Assembly (NCBI RefSeq): GCF_958979055.1
Contig: NC_084888.1
Location: forward strand, 36,413,804 to 36,477,803
DNA from: Alnus glutinosa
Lineage: Eukaryota; Streptophyta; Magnoliopsida; Fagales; Betulaceae
Length of the DNA: 64,000 nt
Direction of reading: 5' to 3'
The translations under genes were made by a program, and so were the position numbers. Shown piece after piece: positions 12,341-23,494 of this stretch (position 1 is the first letter of the stretch; each line of letters opens with the position of its first letter). The notes under the pieces were generated by a model, which saw only the letters and a program-made list of their open reading frames with translations, searched no databases and was not told where the DNA came from.

Positions 12341-12913
12341 TATATCAAACAGGCAAGCTAGAAATGAACCTGTAAATGGTAAAGAATCTCTTGGTTTAAT
12401 GCATGGGATCTTTCCATCAATATATAACAAGGCCAAGATAACTACGTATCGACAGGATGTGGAACTTCGATTAATATTAGATAAAGGATGAACAAAAGGT
12501 ATAAAAGAATATACAGGAAAAAGGGGAACGCAGAAGCTAGTTCTTCAAGAACCAGATGCTATAATACCAAGCTATGTAAATATCACCTAGTGATCTACAC
12601 ATAACAACTTAAAAATACTGTAACACTTCCTCCTAACTAACCGTGATCTATCTCTTGCATGAGCAAACTATAACCAGACGAACATCGAAATCTCCTATTA
12701 ATCTGGGAAAATCACAATTTTGAAATCTCACTCATTAAAAAGTCCATGAATAATGGAACGTACCCATGCCAGCAGAACCTCCAACGACGCATTTAATTTG
12801 TTAGTGTCCCTGGCGACCCTGTTGTAGTTGTCGACGATACTGAGCAGGACCGGAGGGTACACTATCACCTTCTCTGTCGCCGGTCGGTCTCGACCCTCGA
12901 AGCAATTTCCTGC
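12341..12913 (-). pseudogene. RPN8 pseudogene (proteasome lid subunit fragments)
   Basis: Remnant of the minus-strand RPN8 gene whose intact copy lies at 16435-19938. Exon-1 sequence survives at about 12770-12905 and still reads [22 protein letters not shown], but the first codons including the ATG are cut off at the duplication junction. The residue string after DTNK is broken. Only the 5' end of exon 1, the tail of exon 3, part of intron 3 and the end of exon 7 (about 12385-12450) remain; exons 2, 4, 5, 6, 8, 9 and 10 are missing. It cannot make a working MPN subunit. Confidence 0.8.
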
Positions 12914-13166
12914 TTTTACGTAAAAGTGAATAATTTTGAATATTTTGTGAGCGAATGTTTTTGTTTTGAAAAAAAGGAAACTAAAGGGAAAATGAGAACT
13001 TTCCTTGTCCGATGCAATTCTTACAATAACTTGCATGCATGCTTGTTTTACTTGCGATATGATGGTGCATCAAATTTAGGACGAAATCTTTCGACTATCA
13101 GAAAATTAAAGGAAGAGGGAAACACAGAAGCACGCCATTTTTAATAACATGCATGCTTGTTTTTTT

Positions 13167-13174
13167 AATAAATA
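13167..13174 (+). promoter_or_regulatory. Degenerate TATA-box position of DCR copy 2
   Basis: AATAAATA stands where copy 1 has TATAAATA, followed by the same CCTCCTTCCTCACTC leader. Upstream homology to the copy 1 promoter resumes only at about 13003-13110 (matching 6465-6570), so about 400 bp of proximal promoter present in copy 1 are missing here. Confidence 0.5.
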
Positions 13175-13239
13175 CCAGTCCAAACAATCCCTCCTTCCTC
13201 ACTCGCAATTCCAAACAATTAATCATCAATCCCGTAAAA

Positions 13240-14553
13240 ATGGCTTCCTCATCAAAAGCTTCCTCCTCGCAGTGTTGTACTCTGATATCAAAATGCACGG
13301 TGTTTCCCGACAAAAAGTCCACACTAGGAGACCTCAAGCTCTCCGTCTCAGACCTCCCCATGCTCTCCGTCCACTACATCCAAAAGGGCGGCCTCTTCAC
13401 TTCCCCTCCCATTTCCATCGAATCCCTCGTCGCTCTCCTCAAGAGCGGTCTCTCTCAAGCACTTTCCCACTTCCCGCCTCTCGCCGGCCGATTAAGGACC
13501 GACTCCAATGGCTACGTGTACATCACGAGCAACGACGAAGGAGTGGAGTTTATCCACGCCACTGCCACCAAGTTGTACATTTGCGACATTTTGGCTCCGC
13601 CCGATGTGCCTGACTGTGTCAAGGAGTTCTTTGCGCTCGATCGAACCGTGAGCTACGACGGCCATTTCAAGCCCATCTTGGTTGTGCAGATCACAGAGCT
13701 CGCCGACGGTATTTTCATCGGCTGCACTGTGAACCACGCGGTTACCGACGGCACGTCGTTTTGGAACTTCTTCAACACCTTCGCTGAGAAGTCTCGTGGG
13801 GTGAAGAGCATCTCGAAGCAACCGGACTTTACCCGGAGCTCTCGGTTGATTTCGCCGGTGGTGCTGCAATTACCGAAGAGCGGTCCCAAGGTCTCCTTCT
13901 CCGTCAACGAGCCGTTGAGGGAAAGAATCTTTAGCTTCAGCGGGGAAGCGATTAAAAAGCTGAAAGCCAGGACGAACAAAAACAAAACCGTGGAAATCTC
14001 ATCGTTTCAGTCCCTATCCGCGCTTCTCTGGCGATCGGTGACACGCGCGAGGAAATTGCCGTCTACCAAAATGACGACGTTCAGAATGGCGGTGAATTGT
14101 CGCCACAGGCTGGAGCCCAAGCTGGATCCGTATTACTTCGGGAACGCGATTCAAAGCATTCCAACTCTTGCGTCAGCTGGTGACGTGTTGTCTCGTGATC
14201 TGCGCTGGTGCGCTGAGCAGCTCAATAAAAATGTGATGGCCCATGACAACGCTACGGTGCGCCGCTTCGTAGAGAATTGGGAGAGCGATCCAAAGTGTTT
14301 CCCGCTGGGGAACTTCGACGGTGCATCGATGACCATGGGTAGCTCTCCGAGATTTCCGATGTACGACAATGATTTCGGGTGGGGCCGACCCTTGGCAGTC
14401 CGGAGCGGTAGAGCCAACAAATTTGACGGTAAGATCTCGGCCTTCCCGGGGAGAGAAGGCGAAGGAAGCGTAGATCTTGAAGTGATTTTGGCGGCCGAGA
14501 CCATGGCGGGGCTTGGGGCCGATTCAGAGTTCATGCAATACGTGTCCAAATAA
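13240..14553 (+). CDS. BAHD acyltransferase DCR-like, copy 2, 437 aa, internally deleted
   Basis: Tandem paralogue of the gene at 7168. The frame is open from 13153, but the ATG at 13240 (MASSSKASSSQCC) aligns with the copy 1 start and is preferred. HAVTD is at residues 166-170 and DFGWG at 378-382, so both BAHD motifs are kept. Relative to copy 1 it lacks exactly 168 bp (56 codons, copy 1 residues about 245-300), between two copies of CGAACAA. In Arabidopsis DCR the matching segment is present, so this is a deletion here rather than an insertion in copy 1. That segment joins the two BAHD halves; the enzyme could be altered or dead although the frame is whole. The promoter is also truncated and its TATA box changed. 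Confidence 0.85.
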   Translation: MASSSKASSSQCCTLISKCTVFPDKKSTLGDLKLSVSDLPMLSVHYIQKGGLFTSPPISIESLVALLKSGLSQALSHFPPLAGRLRTDSNGYVYITSNDEGVEFIHATATKLYICDILAPPDVPDCVKEFFALDRTVSYDGHFKPILVVQITELADGIFIGCTVNHAVTDGTSFWNFFNTFAEKSRGVKSISKQPDFTRSSRLISPVVLQLPKSGPKVSFSVNEPLRERIFSFSGEAIKKLKARTNKNKTVEISSFQSLSALLWRSVTRARKLPSTKMTTFRMAVNCRHRLEPKLDPYYFGNAIQSIPTLASAGDVLSRDLRWCAEQLNKNVMAHDNATVRRFVENWESDPKCFPLGNFDGASMTMGSSPRFPMYDNDFGWGRPLAVRSGRANKFDGKISAFPGREGEGSVDLEVILAAETMAGLGADSEFMQYVSK

Positions 14554-16434
14554 TTGCTTAACATTTAAATGTTGCGTCTCTAATTGTGGGAAAAGAGGCA
14601 TGATGATGATGGCATAGCGGAACAAAATAAAATAATTTTTGTTATAATAAGGCCAAGGGCATAGTGGCCCAAGCACCTTTTCTTTTCTTTTCTTTTTTCT
14701 TTCTTTTTTTTTCTTCCTTCAAGTGGCAAAACTTAATTATTTTGGCCTGAAAGTATAATTTTAATTATTTATATATTAGAGTAGATAAAATTTTCAAAAG
14801 AAGTTGGAGGGCCAGGGAGGCCTTGGCCAATGCTCGCCATCCCCTCCCTTCGTCTCTGCATGATGGGGTGCAATCAAATGCGTCAAAGCCACTTGGTTGT
14901 GACTTGGTTGTTTGGATTAGGCTTGGGAGCCCGCACTTCAAGCCTGAGATAAGTAGGCTTTACATTTTCTTCTTTTAGGTTTTCCAAATTTTATTGAAAT
15001 TGGATAGTTTAATTTCAATTTGAGCAGCTCAAGCCAAAAATAAAATACAAATACCTTTATTAATCACATCTGTTTATCTTAAAATCGTTATTCAACATTA
15101 GAATATGCTCTTAGTATTTTTGTATCACATCCGCATTTAGTTACACGAATAGCAACTAATTGTTGTTAAATAGCAGTCCACTTGTACAATATGAATCTAT
15201 ACGTTAGACACATAAAAAAACATTAATCGGATAGGATAGGACAACCATTGTAAATGGGAACAGGATCCTCTCCATTTACTCATAAATGAGAGGCATAATT
15301 GTCTTTTCACATTTTTATGGAATGTAAAAAGATAATTATGTCCCTACTTTATAACTAAATGGAGAGGATCCAAATTCTTGTAAATGCCAAGTTGCCAATT
15401 TTATTATAAAGTTTCGTTTATGGTATGAGAGGCCATAAAACTAATTTCACAACTGTGGGATGAACAACGAGCAGCCCAAATGAGTCACAATTCGACATAT
15501 ATTCCAGCCCATTGGCTGTATTATTGGGCAAAATTATGGGCCAGGGAGCCCAAATTAAGATGATTTGTTTAGACGGAATAATTACTGGGTTTTGTAAGAG
15601 TTTGACATGTGTTATTTAAGTATTAAAAAATACTTTTTATTTTATTTAATACTATTAAAAAAAACATATGATAAGCTTTACTTTAATACATAACTTTTCA
15701 CCTACTTAAAACACGTGCCACTTAAAGAAACTAATTTGCGAAAAATTTCAGTCTCTCCGCTCTCTCTAAGTTGTGATTCATTTTATTACGAGTGTATACT
15801 AAAATGCTGTAAACCTTCAAAATGAAAATGGGCTGCAAGATCTTTTAAAAAAAAAAAAAAAAGAGAAGAAGAAAATGGGCTGCTACTTTCTGTCAAATAA
15901 TCCTTGTATTTTTTCGTTATGACAACTCACCATCGCATATATGGAAATCCCCATGGTCAGATTATGGTGCTGTTTGATTTTGGATTCGGATTTCAGCCAT
16001 TACCTGTCCAAAGAGAGGGGCATGGGTAAAAGTAGGGGAGCTATTACAGAAGCAAGCCCCTGCTCGGACGGAACTCTCCTACTCGAGTAGGAAAGCCTCC
16101 CTCTCACATACCCCTGCCACTAATATAACAGGGAGCTGTGAGTGGAGCCCCTACTCAGCTCCATCTGTTTTCATTCAAGATTTCTGTCTTGAGGGCAAAA
16201 GTCACACTTCTCTAATAAAATGACCGGGAACAAAATGAACGGAAAGAGAAAATCATTTGAAGAAAGGAGTAATGCTCAAATGTTAACCTGGGAATTTAGA
16301 CAACATAAAGGGCTAAGGAAAAACTGAGGCTCATCAGGAGCAGCGGCTACCAAATAAGATCCATGTCAGTGGGTCAAACTCAGAAATAGAGGATTAAGTC
16401 CCTCAGAAAGCTGAAACTGATTAGCGCTTCAAAT
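14554..16434. other. Duplicated spacer of unit B
   Basis: Matches unit A in blocks. Unit-B-specific DNA includes about 14608-14860, a CT-rich insert whose ends (GGCCAAGGGCATAGTGGCCC and GGCCAGGGAGGCCTTGGCC) suggest a degraded small element, and about 15563-15800, which replaces the FAS1 gene of unit A and contains inverted arms (GACATGTGTTATTTAAGTA near 15602 against the reverse complement of CTACTTAAAACACGTGCC near 15702). One copy of the GC-rich repeat lies near 16055-16150. No gene is seen. Confidence 0.5.
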
Positions 16435-19400
16435 TTAGCTTCCAGCTGTAGCTGGTACGGCAACCGGCTTCGAGTCTTCTGCTTTCTCATGTTCTTTATT
16501 GAGGATCTGCAATCATATTCCAAATTTGAAGTCATCATGCCATAAATGGAGATATGGGAGGACAGAAGATGTTTAAGCCATTGTATTTTATTTTTAAAAT
16601 TTTGTATTCACCCTATAGATTTGAACCCAAGTCTATTAACAAGATCAACTTGTTGATACTGCTTAATATTAGAACAACATATCAGAGTGAAGATTCAGGA
16701 ACTGTATCTCACCTTGTTGTTGATCAAGTTGTGGAGAGCAATTACGCTTCGGATCACGGAAGAAAGATAAATAACCAACATCATATCATTTGTTTTTACT
16801 GCATATTAAGGGCATGAATCAACAATCCATAAACAAAGCAAAACAAATGAAAACCCCCGCCACTCCAGCAAAGTAAAAATGACATTGTAAGCTAACCCGA
16901 AAAAGCCTTGATCAAGTCAGCCACATTGAGATTTGGCAGTAGATTGAACACATCCTAAAAGGATTTTGAAAAGATACAAACATAAGATAAATGAGCCACT
17001 GTAACAGAAGATAATAAATACCCAGATGAACAAAATTATTTCAAATGTAAATTGGTCAGTAGTGAACCACAATAATTTGGGGTGAATTGAGCACAAGGAG
17101 AGAGAAAGTGAGATGATCAAACAATGACATACATTAAGAAGCGGTGGGTCAATATTTTCGAGTTATTGGGGATAAGTTGCATCCTATGGTATTTGAGACG
17201 AACGTATGTTGGCCATATATAGCATTAAGCAGACCAAAACTATAAGTGAATGTGAAATGGTGACTCAATAAGACGCCAATATAAGGCTTAAAATTCAGAG
17301 TCAAGTGCATTGGTAAATAAAAATCATGCTGATTCTCCTAATCATCCAAGCATTAGGCAATGGAAGAAATGCAGAAAAAACAAATATGTTAGAAGAGACT
17401 GATCATTTTTCACGTATCGGAATGGGTGATTCCATTGTTTATAGTCATAATGATTATAGTAAACTATTCTTTTGAAAACATATGGCATCACTTTTGAAAA
17501 AATAAATCCTTTTTGTAAAAAGCAACATGTTCACGAAAAGTATTCTTTTTCCCCCCAATAACCTTGCTCACGACGACCACTTAAAACTGTCAAGATCTCT
17601 ACTACCATTCACACTAAGTTTTAAGATAACTACATCAATCAACAGATGTACAGACATGGACCCACACAGCATATAAGGGGAAGAAGAAGAACTAATTCAC
17701 TCCACAGAAGTACCTCACATTTCACCATCACCATGTTTACAGTTCCAGCCCCAGTGAACAGTATATAGATTCCACTCAAGTCATGAATTAAAAATGCAAC
17801 ATTTTTTTTTCCTCTCTAGATCGGAAAGTTACGCATGCACCTTGTGAGTCTTGAATTCAAGACTTTACCCCCCATCCTGCAGTTACAGGAGGAGGAGGAG
17901 GTGCCATTTGGTTTATCCATTTGGGATGATAAGTTTTGTTAATATATTCAAACACTATGTAGATACATGAATTTCAATCAAGCACGTCCTTGATCTAGCA
18001 TATATCAAACAGGCAAACGAGAAATGAACCTGTAAATGGTAAAGAATCTCGTGGTTTAATGGGATCTTTCCATCAATAACAAGGTCAAGATAACTATGTA
18101 TCTCTTTAAGCCGGGCATCCAAACCTTTCAGCGCCGTCAGTTTCCCAGTCACCTGCACAAGGCATAAGAAATCTAAGATTTTGTGCCCACCTCCCCTGAT
18201 AAATGTTAAAAATAAACCAACAGAGAGAGAGATTCAAAAAACAAAACCTCCGTTGCAAGGGTGCTAATGGTAGTATCTTTGACATCCCTAAGCAAGTGTT
18301 CCACTCCTATTAGAGAGAAAGGTAGAAGGTAAATCAACACTATAAGTTGAGGATCTAGTTGACTCACACGGAGAGACAAAAAGAAAATGGCATAAACATA
18401 TAAGGTCTTTGCATTTTAAACTAGAGAAAATGCAGGCAATGACTTAAAATGAAGCTCAGCTGTCTATCCAATGAAAGTACCAATTTCCTCAACTTCATGG
18501 GCAGCGATTTCTGAAGGCACGTGCACAAACACCTTTTGGCTTTTCTGTGTGGCATTCTGTAAACATATAAAACTATCAGTTATTTGTTCCTAGCCCCATA
18601 TGAATCAGGTCTTAAACAAAAACTAGTTCTAGCCATTAAAGGAAACAACAATACTAGAGCCTTTACAAATTAGCAATATGACAAGACTGACCAAATAAAA
18701 GAACTTGAGTCTACCTCTTTAACTTCCTCAACAGCGTAGTAAGCTTTTGTGGGTATTCCCAGTTCCTTAGGTTGCACATCAATTATAACCAGGACAGGAT
18801 TTGGAACATAGCTGCAATAAAAGAAACTTTGGTTAATATTAGAGGAAGGACGAACAAAATCTATAAAAGAATATACAGGAAAAAGGGGAATGCAGAAGCT
18901 AGTTCTCCAAGAACCAGATGCTATAATACCAAGCTACGTAAATATCAACTAGTGATCTACACCATACAACTTAAAAGTGTAACACTTCCTCCTAACTAAT
19001 CGTGATTTATCTCTTGCACGAGAAAACTATAACCAGACGAACATCGAATTTGAAAGGAAAGTGGATAATTAGTAATTTAACAACCTTCTAGGATGATCAA
19101 ATAATGACGCGCATTGACAATAAGTTGGGGCATACAAATGTAAAGGGGAAAAACAACAAAAATGCAAATAACAATATTGGGAAACGCCACAAAAATCTCA
19201 TATTAAACTGAGAATCACAATTTAGAAATCTCACTCATTAAAAAATCCATGAATATCCAAGTCATTTTCCCGCAGCTTTGGACCAGTGCTGTACCACCCC
19301 ACAACATGCTCCTTGGCTGTTAAAAAAAAAAGTATTTGTCAACGTAAATTATATTAAATTTTCAATTCTACTACAAGAAATCCGAAACAAAGGGACCATA

Positions 19401-19938
19401 ATTTCATGCTAGACCCAGTTCAAGTAATACCATTTATTCTCTTGAACATGGAGAACATTGATTCGTGGTAGTTGTGGTCAAGAAACCAGATGCGTGGGTC
19501 CTTTTCATCTTCTTCAAAGGGAACTGTGAAAATTATAGATTCAAACTTTAAATTAGCAACACCTATTAGCGACCTACGCAGTAGTAAATATTCATTCTTT
19601 TTTTTCAGTAAATTCAACAAGTACTAACAAACTTTGTCACACAGAGATTACGGTATAAGAAGCAATGCCAAAGCGGTAAAAAAATATAAGAGAAATCTCA
19701 GATCCGAATGAAACCAGAAATCGAATAAAAGCAGATAATAGAGGGACGTGCCTGCATAGCTGTTGGTGACGTCGACGGTTCCTTTGAAGGTGGAACCGAG
19801 CAGAACACCAACGACGCGTTTGTTAGTGTCCCTGGCGACCCTGTTGTAGTTGTCGACGATGCTGAGCAGGACCAGAGGGTGCACTATCACCTTCTCTATC
19901 GGTCTCGAAGCTATTTGCTGCGTCTTTATCACATCCAT
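16435..19938 (-). CDS. RPN8A: 26S proteasome regulatory subunit RPN8 (PSMD7), 310 aa, 10 exons
   Basis: Lid subunit of the 19S regulatory particle and partner of the deubiquitinase RPN11. Exons in coding order: 19752-19938, 19431-19523, 19235-19316, 18715-18811, 18481-18556, 18248-18306, 18030-18152, 16897-16954, 16713-16798, 16435-16506. They join in phase to 933 bases, 310 aa, the usual plant length. The MPN domain covers about residues 10-140 ([40 protein letters not shown]) and is of the MPN-minus kind, without the JAMM zinc motif. The C-terminal half has [31 protein letters not shown] and LHNLINNK, ending PATAGS. The start at 19938 (MDVIKTQQ) matches the family; an in-frame ATG 24 bases earlier is less likely. 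Exon 1 ends at an unusual GC donor. A broken copy lies at 12.3-12.9 kb. Confidence 0.95.
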
Positions 19939-20065
19939 TGCTATTTGGTTTCGATTTTTCACTGCTTTGCTTCTTCGCCAGGAAACCCCTGAAATCTTGT
20001 ATATAGCTTTTGCTTGCTTTCTCAGTTGCTCCGCTCCGTCTCTCTCTCTCTCTCTCTCTCTCTGA

Positions 20066-21540
20066 GACTTTTCAACGAAGTCGGACTGGGTTACTTGTTG
20101 GGCCTAAACTATATATGCCCAAGTCGTGGCTATAAGACCAATGCTGGGCCTTGTACAGATTCGGTAGTTGATGGGCCGAACTGTCCATGTGATTCTCTTG
20201 ATCATTTTTGTACATCTTGCCCAAAAACATATGTGCCTTGTGACAATGAATTGATACATTTTGTTGTTACTTTTCTATCCTTTAAAAAATAAGGTGGCTT
20301 TTAAAATTACTATTTGATCAAATTTAATAGTGATCAATCACAAACTCAATGGTGATTTTAAAAGTCACTTCATTTTTTGAGAGATACAAAAAAGACTTTT
20401 AACATTACTCATTGGACTGTCAGGCAGCTTATAATGGGGTTGTGGGTCTATTTGTTCCATTTAGATGAGCTGCATTTTAAATTCTTCAAAACAAGTGGGC
20501 GTCACAACCCCTCTCTTAAAAATACTAGCATCAACTTCCCTTAATTTTTTTTTTTTTTTGATTTAGGGAATTAATTCATTTTTTGCTTCTCTATTTAAAT
20601 TCACTACACAATAGCTTCCCTTATCATTTCCCTATACCATTTAAATATTTTTTAAATTAAATTCTAAGAGAAAGAGAGAGGAAAGATAAATTATTCAAAT
20701 ATTGTTTCAAATAAATGCTAGAGGAATGAAAGAGGAAAAATAAAGTTTTTTATATTAAAATAATACTAAGGAAACCACTTTTGCTTCCCTAAATTTATGG
20801 TACAACTTTTGGTTTCCTTGGCCGGTGTTTCTTTAGTTTAGGGAACAGCAAAAGAATCTAATTTATTGGATATTTTAAGAGTTTTTGTTACATTTAGAAA
20901 ATGAAATGAGATTTAGGAAAGCTCCTGCTAGTGCTGTTAGAGCATTCACATCTGGTTCATCAAAATTCATTTTCATTTAGGTAAAAAATTACATTTTTCT
21001 ATTTTAACTACACATTTTTTCAAAGCACCTACATCTCACTTTTTATTTTAGTTATTCATTGCTAATATTCCATTTAAATCTTTTTTATCAATGATTTTAT
21101 TATCTTTGTAAGAATTAAGAAAAAAAGAAAAGAAAAGAGAATGATAAAATTATATATATATATATATATCAGCTGGGCTTGAATACTATTAATAACAGAA
21201 AATCATCTAAAACCCATGAAAAGAAGAAATTGGATCAGAATGAGCATAGTGAAAAGCTCTGTATACCCAAATGTCGGCCTAGCCCGATCTAACTTTGGGC
21301 CTAATTTGTGGGGCTTCCTTGAATTCTTTTATAGAAATAATATAATACAAAATATAAGATGGTTCGAAATTAATGTTATAAGCTATAACTGTCACCGCTT
21401 TTGATCATCATGCATTGAAGTGTAGATCTGAAGGTAATCAGCTTGGAGATCAAGATGTTTCGTATAAGAAAGAGATGATGCTGATTATCACACGATTCAC
21501 ACCCTCCTAATATGTGGTGTATTAAGTGGCTAACTATAAA
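20066..21540. other. Intergenic DNA upstream of RPN8, with MITEs
   Basis: Starts with the CT/GA microsatellite at 20038-20063, which lies in the RPN8 leader. It holds a short MITE (20268-20406), a second candidate at about 20500-20945 with weak ends (TACTAGCATCAACTTCCC against the reverse complement of GCTCCTGCTAGTGCTGTTAG), and a TA run near 21150. No gene is supported. Confidence 0.45.
20268..20406. mobile_element. Short MITE related to the one at 1.9 kb
   Basis: Arms GGTGGCTTTTAAAATTAC (near 20292) and the reverse complement of GTGATTTTAAAAGTCACTTC (near 20351) face each other around about 40 bases. The right end AAGACTTTTAACATTACT resembles the end of the 1864-2015 element. Non-coding. 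Confidence 0.55.
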
Positions 21541-21617
21541 ACTTTTTTTGTAAGTAAAAATTTATTGAAGAAATTCAACAAGAACCCAAAAAAAAAAAAA
21601 AAAAAAAAACCCCAAAC

Positions 21618-23030
21618 TTTTTTTTTTTTTTTTTGAAACAGAACATAGATTTCATTAAACGAGAGAAAGCCTCCCTTGGTCAACACTTACACAGTTTTGA
21701 ACTAAGTCCGGAACCGACTCAATCCAAACTTGACAAAGACATTGAGTTACAGCCATACGGGCTAAACTGTGAGCCATAGAATTACATTCGCGCCTTACAA
21801 ACAAAGCCCTCCAGGAAGAAAAAGATTGCAGAATGGTACAGGTATCATCAATGATACTGGCATATCTCGCCGAACATACACCTGCAGAATTTATTGCCTG
21901 CACTATCACCAGTGCATACCCCTCCAAGAGAATCTTCTGGAACCCCAAATCACGCAAAAACTCTGCCCCTTGACGGGCAGCAAAAGCTTCAGCCACCGCT
22001 GGATCCGTCAGGTAGGGGAGAAAATTACACATAGAGGCCCGAACTTTACTCGTTGAATCCCTGGCGACCAAACCCACCCCCATGAGTTTTCGTTCTTCAT
22101 CAATAGCTGCATCCCAATTCAGTTTGATCCACCCAACTGGAGGTTTCTCCCAACTAACCTGAGCCCATGGACGTTCGCTCCTATCCGGATGCCATACTGC
22201 ACAAGCCCCCTTAAAATCAGATAACGTTGCTCTTGCACATTCCATCAAACATCTAGGGGGCAGAATCGTCCCTCCAAACACCAACTGATTTCGACGTGTC
22301 CACATTTTATGAGCCGTAACAGCCATCAATTCCAAATCCTCCACCTCAACCCGATTACTAATGTGATGAAAAATGCTCAAGAAATCACCCTCAGAAATAA
22401 CACTCTTTTGTAACCTCCTTGAGCATTCCGCCCATACTGCAGTCGAGGAAGCACATCGCCAGAGAAAGTGACCTGCTGTCTCTACCTCCACCCCACATTG
22501 CGGACAAAAAGGTTCAGTAACAATTTTACGTTGAAACAGTTTCTCTTTTGTTGGCAAAATATTATTGTAGCCACGCCAGAGGAATAACTAAACTGCACGA
22601 GGGACTTTCAGCTTCCAAATTACCTTCCAAAAAGGGTTATCAGTCACGCTTCTGGAACCACTTCCCATACTCTTAGTCCTCCTTTCAACCTCTAAATGAT
22701 ACGCACTGCGAACCGTGAAATATCCGTTCTTTGTACCCGACCAAATGAGTTTGTCCTGTTGAGAGCGGGGAGAAATAGCCATGCTACAAATCCGAGCTGC
22801 AACCGAAGCAGGAAAAATACTTTCAACAACAGGTATATTCCACCAATTTGTCTCTTGATTGATGATTGCATTAACTGTTGAATTACTGTCTATGATCCCC
22901 AAGGGGTGATAAAGTTCGTGAGAGTCAGTAGGTAGCCAACGATCACCCCAAATCCGAATTCTATCCCCATTCCCTACCTTCCATAGTAAGCCTTCCTTGA
23001 GAAGTGATTTAAAGAAGAATGACAGACAAC
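21618..23030 (-). mobile_element. 5'-truncated LINE (L1-type), 3' end with poly-A
   Basis: The minus strand carries the C-terminal part of a plant L1 polyprotein: a reverse-transcriptase tail (VGNGDRIRIWGDRWLP, KNGYFTVRSAYHLE), a zf-RVT zinc-binding block (CPQCG...GHFLWRC) and an RNase H-like domain (KLNWDAA, AEAFAARQGAEFL, RECNSMAHSLARM). The frame at 22588-22902 and that at 21655-22557 share a phase and are separated by one stop just after PRAV, where relatives usually read KLFLWR. In the RNase H part, LLEGYAL stands where an Asp (GDAL) is usual, so it is probably inactive. A T-run at 21618-21634 is the poly-A tail. Sequence to about 23140 (MYVLWREKND) may be a second LINE piece. Confidence 0.85.
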
Positions 23031-23150
23031 TTTAAAGGAGTTGGCTTTGGATCTAACTCAAAACACAATCTTTGAAACAATGCGCCCGATATTGATCTTT
23101 GAAGCAATATATCATTTTTCTCACGCCATAAAACATACATTGTAGCAGCC

Positions 23151-23334
23151 AGGAGCGGAGCTACCCCTGGCCTTGGGGGGGCCAGGCCAGGGGTTTCCCC
23201 CCAAAAAAAAAAAATAATAAAATTTTATCCCTAAATTTTTTTTTTATTTTTTTAGTTTTGCCCCCCCCCCCCCCAAAATCATTTTTTTTTCAATTTAGCC
23301 CCCCAAATCCTAAATCCTAGCTCCGCCCCGGAAG
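23151..23334. mobile_element. Small inverted-repeat element with GGAGCGGAGCTA ends
   Basis: AGGAGCGGAGCTA at the left mirrors TAGCTCCGCCCCGG at the right (reverse complement CCGGGGCGGAGCTA). AGCAGC lies just outside both ends and may be a target duplication. The interior is C-runs and A/T-runs. It belongs to a type of short GGGGCGGAGCTA-ended repeat common in eudicots; degraded relatives may lie at about 14608-14860 and 38640-38840. Confidence 0.5.
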
Positions 23335-23494
23335 CAGCTATGCACCATAATTCTAACCACAATATAAAGAAAATAGTGAACTCTAAAAGTGGGAGGCCAC
23401 TCAGGCATCTATCTAATAAACTCCTTAATATTAGTTGCATGAATTGAATGAAGAGGTATAGTCCAAAGTCAAATTCATACATGATAGAACATAA

